From an uncultured Clostridia bacterium (GTDB taxonomy: Bacteria; Bacillota; Clostridia; Saccharofermentanales; Saccharofermentanaceae): a stretch of 5,100 bases of DNA. Shown here in pieces: positions 1 through 5,100 of this stretch; position 1 is the first letter of the stretch, and each line of letters opens with the position of its first letter. Under the pieces are notes generated by a model that was given only the letters and a program-made list of their open reading frames with translations, had not been told where the DNA came from and did no database searches. The position numbers and the translations under genes are program-made. The DNA lies in the NCBI GenBank assembly GCA_946405115.1, contig CAMJGB010000148.1:1-5100 (forward strand), written 5' to 3'.

Positions 1-43
1 GCGTGACCCAAGGATCGGACGCATGTCCAGCGTTAAAGGGACA

Positions 44-70
44 GGATATCGGATTAGTATCCCGTATCCG
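44..70 (+). promoter_or_regulatory. Stem IIA/B-type pseudoknot of the T-box leader
   Basis: Two interleaved helices can be drawn. GGATA (44-48) pairs with TATCC (58-62), and CGGAT (50-54) pairs with ATCCG (66-70). The order is strand 1, strand 2, partner 1, partner 2, so this is an H-type pseudoknot with two perfect 5-bp helices. A pseudoknot called stem IIA/B is a known conserved element between stem I/II and stem III in many T-box leaders, and its position here fits. The pairing is seen in the sequence; its assignment as IIA/B follows from family knowledge. Confidence 0.75.
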
Positions 71-77
71 TAGAGTG

Positions 78-97
78 CATTCATTAATTGAATGAAT
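78..97 (+). promoter_or_regulatory. Probable stem III of the T-box leader
   Basis: An AT-rich inverted repeat lies just before the T-box. It can pair in two registers: ATTCATT (79-85) with AATGAAT (91-97), or CATTCA (78-83) with TGAATG (89-94). Stem III normally sits here and separates the upstream tRNA-reading part from the antiterminator. The second register is preferable if base 97 joins the antiterminator helix. The helix is short and weak, so its boundaries are uncertain. Confidence 0.5.
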
Positions 98-131
98 TAG
101 AGTGGTACCGCGAACGACCCTTCGTCTCTAA
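97..131 (+). promoter_or_regulatory. T-box antiterminator
   Basis: The lower helix A1 pairs TTAGAG (97-102) with CTCTAA (126-131), six Watson-Crick pairs. The bulge TGGTACC (103-109) carries the bases that pair with the tRNA acceptor end. The upper helix A2 pairs GCGAA (110-114) with TTCGT (121-125), including one G-U pair, and closes a six-base loop. It shares bases 114 and 121-127 with the terminator stem, so only one of the two structures can form. Binding of uncharged tRNA to the bulge should stabilise this form and allow read-through. The usual AGGG of the T-box is AGAG here, and the opposite strand carries the matching CTCT. Confidence 0.88.
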
Positions 132-151
132 GAAGATGAAGGGTCGTTTTT
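114..151 (+). terminator. Intrinsic terminator of the T-box leader (attenuator)
   Basis: A 14-bp hairpin pairs 114-127 with 134-147 around the loop CTAAGA. Its core is the perfect repeat ACGACCCTTC / GAAGGGTCGT, and one G-T wobble pair lies inside the stem. It is followed directly by a T run at 147-151. This is a textbook Rho-independent terminator placed just before leuA. It is mutually exclusive with the antiterminator, so it should stop transcription when charged tRNA is abundant. Confidence 0.94.
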
Positions 152-156
152 ATGTC

Positions 157-163
157 GGGAGGA
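157..163 (+). promoter_or_regulatory. Ribosome binding site of leuA
   Basis: GGGAGGA is a strong Shine-Dalgarno sequence. It lies seven bases before the ATG at 171 and ten before the second in-frame ATG at 174. The 171 start has the better spacing, so it was chosen. Confidence 0.85.
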
Positions 164-170
164 CAAAGAA

Positions 171-1835
171 ATGATGAATTACAAGAAGTATCGTAAGTTA
201 CCGGAAATCAACTTACCTGACCGTAAGTGGCCCGGCCGTGTGATCGACAAGGCTCCAATCTGGTGTTCTGTTGATCTTCGTGACGGTAATCAGGCTCTTG
301 AAGTTCCAATGACTTTGGATCAGAAGCTGAAGTTCTTTGACCTCCTTGTTAAGGTCGGCTTCAAGCAGATTGAGATTGGTTTTCCTGCTGCTTCAGAGAC
401 CGATTATAACTTCTGCCGTGAACTTATTGATAACGATCTCATTCCTGACGATGTTGCCATTCAGGTTTTAACTCAGTCACGTCCTGAGATAATCGATAAG
501 ACGATGGAAGCTGTTTATGGTGCGAAGAATGTTATTATTCATCTTTACAATTCAACAAGCACCTTACAAAGAGATGTAGTGTTCGGATTCGGTCAGGATG
601 AATGCGTTAAGCTTGCCGTAGACGGAGCAGAGTATATAAATAAGTTAATTGAAGAATCGGATAATGATACTAACTTCATACTCGAATATTCACCTGAATC
701 ATATTCATCTACCGAACCTGATTTTGCAGTCAGAATCTGTGACGCAGTGTGTGATGTTTGGAAGCCTACGCCTGAGAATAAGGTCATTATCAATCTGCCT
801 GAAACTGTCGAATATACACTGCCTAATGTGTATGCAGACAGCATTGAGTATTTTGCAACTAATACTTCATGGAGAGATTCCATCTGTCTTTCCGTGCATA
901 CACATAATGACAGAGGTACTGGCGTTGCTGCTTCAGAGCTCGGTATACTTGCCGGTGCGGACCGTGTTGAAGGTACTTTGTTTGGTAACGGTGAGAGAAC
1001 CGGTAATGTCGATATCATTACGCTTTGCATAAACATGATGATGCAGGGTGTAGATCCCGTGCTCGATTTCTCTAATATCAATGAGTGTATTGATATATAT
1101 GAGGAATGTACAAGGATGAAGGTTGACCCCAGACACCCGTGGTCCGGTAAACTCGTATTTACCGCTTTCTCCGGATCTCATCAGGATGCCATCAATAAGG
1201 GCAGAAAGAAGATGGCTGAGTCTATGTCAGATGAATGGGCTGTTCCTTATCTTCCTATTGATCCTGCTGATGTCGGAAGAGAATATGAGCCTATCATCAG
1301 AATAAACAGCCAGTCGGGAAGAGGCGGAATCTCTTATGTCATGGAGCAGTTCTTCGGTATTATCCTTCCGAGGTCGTTCCAGCGTGATTTCTTGTCTGTG
1401 ATCAAGCATGAGACTGACGATAATTCCAAGGAACTCATGCCTCAGGAAGTGTTTGATCTGTTTGATGACTACTATATCAACGTCATGACACCTTATGCTT
1501 TGTCCACATTCTCGGAGCATTCGCTCGGAGATAAGTTAAGTGAGGTTGAAGCTAAGATAACTCACCTCGGTAAGCCTGTTGTTATCAAGGGTAAAGGTAA
1601 CGGTCTTCTTGATGCATTTATCGATGCATTTACGAATTACACAGGAGTAAAATTCTCGATAAATATGTATAATGAACATGCGATGGAAACCGGTACGGAA
1701 TCTGCAGCTATCACATATGTCGAGATTAAGCGTGCAGAAGACGGAAAGATATTCCTTGGTGCAGGTGTATCAAGCTCTGTCACAAAGTCTACTATCAGAG
1801 CCGTTCTGTCAGCCTTTAACAGAATGATTAAGTAA
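171..1835 (+). CDS. leuA: 2-isopropylmalate synthase, long LeuA2 type
   Basis: This cytoplasmic enzyme condenses acetyl-CoA with 2-oxoisovalerate to 2-isopropylmalate, the first committed step of leucine synthesis. The N-terminal TIM-barrel domain (about residues 30-310) carries the signature DLRDGNQAL (35-43). Its HTHNDRG (243-249) supplies two metal-binding histidines, and FGNGERTGN (271-279) supplies the conserved asparagine and substrate loop. Matched to the Mycobacterium tuberculosis enzyme, the metal ligands would be Asp38, His243, His245 and Asn279. A linker region (about 310-420) leads to the C-terminal leucine-feedback domain, with GKGNGLLDAF (474-483) and the terminal GAGVSSSVTKSTIRAVLSAF block. 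The 554 residues fit the long LeuA2 group, shorter than the mycobacterial form, and no key residue is missing. The start follows a strong ribosome binding site. Regulation is expected at two levels: the T-box attenuator upstream and leucine inhibition through the C-terminal domain. Confidence 0.97.
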   Translation: MMNYKKYRKLPEINLPDRKWPGRVIDKAPIWCSVDLRDGNQALEVPMTLDQKLKFFDLLVKVGFKQIEIGFPAASETDYNFCRELIDNDLIPDDVAIQVLTQSRPEIIDKTMEAVYGAKNVIIHLYNSTSTLQRDVVFGFGQDECVKLAVDGAEYINKLIEESDNDTNFILEYSPESYSSTEPDFAVRICDAVCDVWKPTPENKVIINLPETVEYTLPNVYADSIEYFATNTSWRDSICLSVHTHNDRGTGVAASELGILAGADRVEGTLFGNGERTGNVDIITLCINMMMQGVDPVLDFSNINECIDIYEECTRMKVDPRHPWSGKLVFTAFSGSHQDAINKGRKKMAESMSDEWAVPYLPIDPADVGREYEPIIRINSQSGRGGISYVMEQFFGIILPRSFQRDFLSVIKHETDDNSKELMPQEVFDLFDDYYINVMTPYALSTFSEHSLGDKLSEVEAKITHLGKPVVIKGKGNGLLDAFIDAFTNYTGVKFSINMYNEHAMETGTESAAITYVEIKRAEDGKIFLGAGVSSSVTKSTIRAVLSAFNRMIK

Positions 1836-1844
1836 AGAACGATA

Positions 1845-3788
1845 ATGATTGAACAGATGAAGAAAGACGTTATATTGTCCTTTGTGTCGTGGCTGCTTTT
1901 GCTGTCTTTGTTTATTGCAGGACTTGCAGTCATTGCACAGGATGAGGCGCGTCAGCTTCCGGGTGACGGATTTGAGTATCTTATGATGCCCGTTTCCATA
2001 ATGAACCACGGTTCCACTTATGTTACGGATCAGGATATCGAGGATGCCAAAGCTTATTACGGCAACAACATTTTCGATACGATTTACAGAGCAAGGGAAG
2101 ACGTAACTCTTGTTACAGGATCAGACGGCAACAGGTATGCTAAGCACTTCGGTCTTTACTCGGTTCTTTGTATGCCGTTAAGAGGCCTTTTCCATGTAAT
2201 AGGAATCAATCCTGCAAAGGCGTTCCAGTACATGAACCTTCTGTTCTGGTTAGGCGCGTGCCTTGTGGTGCAGCTTTTCCTTAATGCAAGCCAGTTTAAG
2301 AAGACGCTTCTTATGATGTTCCTTGTCATTAATCCTGCGTGGTTTTATCTTACCTGGGTGCATACCGAGATCCTGATGTACTCTCTCGTTATACTCGGTC
2401 TTGTCCTAAGATCCAATAAGAAGTTCATGCCCGCGATGTTCTGCATCAGCTTGGGTGCGATGAATAATCTTACTTTGCTTGTGCCTGCATTCTTGCTCGG
2501 AATCGAGTTCCTTATCACGACATACAATGAAGCTGAGAAGGACAAGCTCAAGGTTACTTTTAAGAAGACGTTACCTGTTCTGATTGCTGCAATACCGGGA
2601 TTTATCCCGATCATAAGATCATTCATTATGTTCGGAAATTATAGCCCCGTGGCCTCCGTAGCAGCTGTTTCCGTAAGCTCCGCACCTTCTGATAACAGAC
2701 TTATCTGCGCTCTCTCATATATCTTCGATCCTAATCAGGGCATGATCGCATATACTTTGCTCATCGCACCTGCTTTCCTGATTACCGTTATTGCTAACAT
2801 AATAAGACGTAAGGAAGTTGTTTTATCGGTTCTTAACATAATCTCTATTATCGCTATGCTGTTTATCGTCTCGCAGGAGCTTCATATCAACTGCGGTATG
2901 GCTTACATAATGCGTTATAACGTTTGGATCATGCCTTTTATGGCTTTCTATAACGTGTTCTACTTATCTCCAAAGTTCACGATCCCGGTCTTCGGTATAA
3001 GCTCCTTGTGGACTATGGTTGTTATGGTCGCATTTACAATACTTTCCGGCACTAATTTCTACCTTGATTACACTCCGTTCGGTAAGTTTGTGATGAATTA
3101 TTTCCCGACACTTTATAATCCGCCGGTCGGTATCTATTATTCAAGAACACTTACGGAAGAGAGTTATTACTGTAAGTTCCCTGTGCCTTACTTTGATGAG
3201 GAAGGCAATCTTCGTAAGATACTCATCACTCCTGAAGCAGCTTCCTGTATTGATGACGGCGAGTGGACTATATACGGTCCTGACATGAATGTCGTTGACT
3301 ACAGGGATCTTCCTTCTACTAACATAAACGGCGAGAGCTTTACTTATGTAAGTTTAAGTGATGACGGCTACCACATGGTGCGCGACATGGATACACTGGA
3401 TTTCTCGGATCTTACCGAGAATGACATTTCTCTTATTAGGTCTTCGGTAGGCTATGAGGGTGATCTTGCGCTTGTTTACGGCAAGGAACTTCATCTTCTT
3501 ATGCACATGCTTCCGGGAATTTACGAAGGCTGCTTCGACCTCGAAAATGTATTCGGCGGAGTTCAGGACATCGTTATAAGAGTAAACGGGGAAGTGGTAT
3601 TCCAGGGTCCAGTTTATATGGATGACGATAACATCACTTTTGAATATACCGTAGGCGATGATTTCCTTTGTGATATCGAAGTTGATATCCCCGGAGCATT
3701 CTCACCACAGTCAGTTATTCCTGAATCTGAAGACGATCGAGTATTGTCACTCTATCTTACGGAGTTTGAGTTCTCTCCGGTCGCTTAA
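1845..3788 (+). CDS. Polytopic membrane protein, GT-C glycosyltransferase-like, with C-terminal extracytoplasmic domain
   Basis: The exact function is not recognised. The first membrane segment (residues 9-30) is followed by a loop with acidic residues, QDE (32-34) and GDGFEY (40-45), then MNHGS (53-57). Further hydrophobic segments lie near 103-121, 129-147, 154-170, 172-188, 195-225, 243-263, 299-319, 326-344, 352-375 and 379-402. An acidic first outer loop, a WxHTE motif (171-175), DPNQGMIAY (295-303) and RYNVWIMP (357-364) resemble bacterial membrane proteins related to GT-C transferases, which use lipid-linked sugar donors. If so, the catalytic acid could be in residues 33-44. Residues 403-647 form a soluble, probably beta-rich domain, likely outside the cell. 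The start lies nine bases after leuA and has no clear Shine-Dalgarno site, suggesting translational coupling; the next ATG (residue 5) is no better placed. The reading frame is convincing, but the glycosyltransferase role is inferred from weak motifs. Confidence 0.75.
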   Translation: MIEQMKKDVILSFVSWLLLLSLFIAGLAVIAQDEARQLPGDGFEYLMMPVSIMNHGSTYVTDQDIEDAKAYYGNNIFDTIYRAREDVTLVTGSDGNRYAKHFGLYSVLCMPLRGLFHVIGINPAKAFQYMNLLFWLGACLVVQLFLNASQFKKTLLMMFLVINPAWFYLTWVHTEILMYSLVILGLVLRSNKKFMPAMFCISLGAMNNLTLLVPAFLLGIEFLITTYNEAEKDKLKVTFKKTLPVLIAAIPGFIPIIRSFIMFGNYSPVASVAAVSVSSAPSDNRLICALSYIFDPNQGMIAYTLLIAPAFLITVIANIIRRKEVVLSVLNIISIIAMLFIVSQELHINCGMAYIMRYNVWIMPFMAFYNVFYLSPKFTIPVFGISSLWTMVVMVAFTILSGTNFYLDYTPFGKFVMNYFPTLYNPPVGIYYSRTLTEESYYCKFPVPYFDEEGNLRKILITPEAASCIDDGEWTIYGPDMNVVDYRDLPSTNINGESFTYVSLSDDGYHMVRDMDTLDFSDLTENDISLIRSSVGYEGDLALVYGKELHLLMHMLPGIYEGCFDLENVFGGVQDIVIRVNGEVVFQGPVYMDDDNITFEYTVGDDFLCDIEVDIPGAFSPQSVIPESEDDRVLSLYLTEFEFSPVA

Positions 3789-5100
3789 AGCATCTTATTC
3801 TTGTTGGAGAATTCCCTGGAAGCTCTTCTTCTGGCTTTCCTTCTGAAGATAATTAGAGCATATACGAGAATGATGAAGAGAGTAAGAATAACGATGATCG
3901 TTACAAGACCCCTCTTAAGTGCAGTCCAGATTGATCTCTTCTCAGGGTTAATCGGAACAAGATTATCCTTCTCGCCGACTTCTATATCAAGAACACCGAC
4001 GATATAGGTCTTACCGTCGTTAAATATTCTCAATACAGGAACTCTGAAGTACTGGTTCTCGGTAGAAGAAGTGTCGATGATAACCGAAGACAGATCAACG
4101 GTATTAGTGCTTCCGAGAGTGATTCTGGCTGAAGTAGTCGTAAGGTAGGGGGAAAGGTTGATGGAAGATTCCATAACCGCAAGATCCGTACCAAGAAGAT
4201 GTGAATTGATTTGCTCGATCGTATCGTTATAAAGCGGCATGAACTCGCCCTGGTCGATAGGAACTGTTGAGAATGACGAATAACCGCAGTCAAACATATT
4301 GATCATGTCGGCATAACGGCCGAGTGAATCAGTTGCTCCCAATATGATTCCAACAAGTTTACGTCCGTTCTTATTGGCCGCGGCAGCAATTGCATAACCG
4401 GCGTTCTCGGCAAAACCTGTAAGTCCGCCGATATAGTAGTCATATGAATATTCCTGTGTGGAAATGAATCTGTTGGCGTTCGAGATGATTCTTGAATCGC
4501 TGTAAAGATTAGTTCCGAGCATTGTGTGCTGGAACGTAGTGGAAATATCAATGAAGTCCTGGTATTCGGTACATGCATCAAGAATGAGCGCCATGTCGTG
4601 TGCTGTTGAAACATTGCTTACATCATCTATACCGTAGCAGTTTGTGAAGAATGTGTTTGTGCATCCGAGTTCAGATGCTCTTGTATTCATAAGACCTGTG
4701 AATAATGTCTCGGCACCTGATATCTTAATCGCAAGACAAAGGCATGCATCACTGTCGGATTCAAGAAGGGATGCATAAATTAAGTCTCGTACAGTAACTT
4801 CTTCGCCTTCTGTAACACCTAATGTGTAGTAATTTTCGGGAATTCCGATATACATGGGCTGCGTTACTGTTACGGTATCATCGAGATCGAGGTTCTCAAG
4901 CGCGATAAGTACCGTCATTAGCTTAGTAATTGCTGCAGGCTGGATCTGCATATCTATATTACGTCCCATGAGGACGGAATCGGATTCAGCGTCATAGAGA
5001 ATGTAGGAAGTGCCGACTATATCGGGAATATCGGCCGGCGGATCTGAGAGCAGATCATCATAAGCTTCATTCTGTGACACTATACCGTCATCAGGATTAT
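3785..5100 (-). CDS. Peptidase S11 (D-alanyl-D-alanine carboxypeptidase, DacF/PBP5-like) homologue with degenerate active site; 5' end outside window
   Basis: The family trims the terminal D-Ala from peptidoglycan stem peptides outside the membrane. Residues are counted here from the GTG at 5080, but the frame stays open to 5100, so the true start and any signal peptide lie beyond the window. An acidic, Pro-containing linker (1-20) precedes the S11 domain (about 22-270). That domain is recognised by YILYDAESDSVLMGRN, PAAITKLMTVLIALE, the STAHDMALI block (158-166) and TGFAENAGYAIAAA. A C-terminal PBP5-like beta domain (about 275-370) follows, then one membrane segment (about 391-412) and a basic tail, placing the domain outside and the tail inside. 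All three catalytic motifs are altered: SxxK is AITK (50-53), SxN is SDS (108-110) and KTG is LTG (220-222). A carboxypeptidase is therefore unlikely, and a non-catalytic envelope role is inferred. The stop overlaps that of the convergent membrane gene. Confidence 0.9.
   Translation of the reverse strand, partial: NPDDGIVSQNEAYDDLLSDPPADIPDIVGTSYILYDAESDSVLMGRNIDMQIQPAAITKLMTVLIALENLDLDDTVTVTQPMYIGIPENYYTLGVTEGEEVTVRDLIYASLLESDSDACLCLAIKISGAETLFTGLMNTRASELGCTNTFFTNCYGIDDVSNVSTAHDMALILDACTEYQDFIDISTTFQHTMLGTNLYSDSRIISNANRFISTQEYSYDYYIGGLTGFAENAGYAIAAAANKNGRKLVGIILGATDSLGRYADMINMFDCGYSSFSTVPIDQGEFMPLYNDTIEQINSHLLGTDLAVMESSINLSPYLTTTSARITLGSTNTVDLSSVIIDTSSTENQYFRVPVLRIFNDGKTYIVGVLDIEVGEKDNLVPINPEKRSIWTALKRGLVTIIVILTLFIILVYALIIFRRKARRRASREFSNKNKML

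Larger units (their letters stand above)
1..151 (+). promoter_or_regulatory. T-box riboswitch leader (3' part), upstream of leuA
   Basis: This untranslated leader senses uncharged tRNA and controls whether transcription continues into leuA. The core T-box is at 99-112 (AGAGTGGTACCGCG, consensus AGGGTGGNACCGCG). It is preceded by a pseudoknot and a small AT-rich stem, and followed by an intrinsic terminator that competes with the antiterminator, which is the standard order in transcriptional T-box leaders. The tRNA acceptor-binding bulge reads TGGT (103-106), which would pair with a tRNA 3' end of ACCA, meaning discriminator A. Bacterial tRNA-Leu normally has this base, but so do several others. 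Stem I, with the specifier codon, lies mostly or wholly upstream of the window, as does the promoter. Leucine specificity is therefore inferred from leuA, not read from a codon. Confidence 0.93.

Noticed and set aside
17..28. Short hairpin GGAC-GCAT-GTCC in the leader
   Set aside because: Only four base pairs, and alternative pairings of the same bases exist (for example GCGT at 1-4 with ACGC at 19-22). It may belong to stem II or the end of stem I but cannot be assigned.
33..35. TTA triplet as a possible leucine specifier codon
   Set aside because: It lies just before the pseudoknot with no visible specifier loop or stem I around it. Stem I appears to be mostly upstream of the window, so the codon cannot be assigned.
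593..1081. Minus-strand open frame of 162 codons inside leuA, along with other open frames overlapping leuA
   Set aside because: They lie opposite or out of frame with a highly conserved enzyme, have no recognisable motifs or ribosome binding sites, and look like shadows of its codon use.
1611..1632. Direct repeat GATGCATTTA twice, two bases apart
   Set aside because: It encodes the DAFIDAF part of the conserved LeuA regulatory domain and is explained by the protein sequence.
3768..3814. Inverted repeat GAGTTCTC / GAGAATTC (one G-U pair) across the convergent stop codons, as a possible bidirectional terminator
   Set aside because: The eight-base arms are separated by about 31 bases, the stem is weak, and no T run follows on either strand.
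4030..4614. Two minus-strand open frames (4030-4293 and 4303-4614) inside the S11 gene
   Set aside because: They are in another frame of the same strand, show no family features, and the S11 frame is continuous over them.
5078..5080. GTG at 5080 as the true start of the S11 gene
   Set aside because: The frame is open to the window edge, no convincing ribosome binding site precedes it, and starting here would leave the exported protein without a signal peptide.

Overview
The window reads as part of a low-to-moderate GC Gram-positive genome, most likely an anaerobic Clostridia-type member of the Bacillota. This is inferred from three things: a T-box riboswitch in front of a leucine biosynthesis gene, a strong purine-rich Shine-Dalgarno site, and a membrane-anchored DacF/PBP5-type (peptidase S11) protein with a C-terminal transmembrane anchor. 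Species cannot be fixed from the sequence.

Layout. Bases 1-151 are the 3' part of a tRNA-sensing T-box leader. It contains a IIA/B-type pseudoknot, a short AT-rich stem, the T-box/antiterminator and a mutually exclusive intrinsic terminator. Next, on the plus strand, is leuA (171-1835), a complete 2-isopropylmalate synthase of the long 'LeuA2' type. Nine bases later, in the same direction, comes a polytopic membrane protein (1845-3788) that resembles GT-C-type glycosyltransferases and carries a large predicted extracytoplasmic beta-rich C-terminal domain. On the minus strand, converging on it with stop codons overlapping in a TTAA, is an S11 D-alanyl-D-alanine carboxypeptidase homologue (3785 to beyond 5100). 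Its N-terminus lies outside the window.

How the parts work together. The leader should let transcription reach leuA only when an uncharged tRNA (expected to be tRNA-Leu) is bound, so leucine starvation turns on the first committed step of leucine synthesis. Because the membrane gene follows leuA closely with no terminator visible between them, it may share this control. That link between leucine supply and an envelope gene is an inference.

Most notable observation. The S11 protein keeps the family's overall architecture, but all three penicillin-binding active-site motifs are altered: SxxK reads AITK (catalytic Ser replaced by Ala), SxN reads SDS, and KTG reads LTG. It therefore looks like a catalytically dead pseudoenzyme held at the membrane, rather than a working carboxypeptidase. 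A second point is that the T-box sequence departs from consensus (AGAG instead of AGGG) and is matched by a compensating CTCT on the opposite antiterminator strand, which supports the RNA fold.
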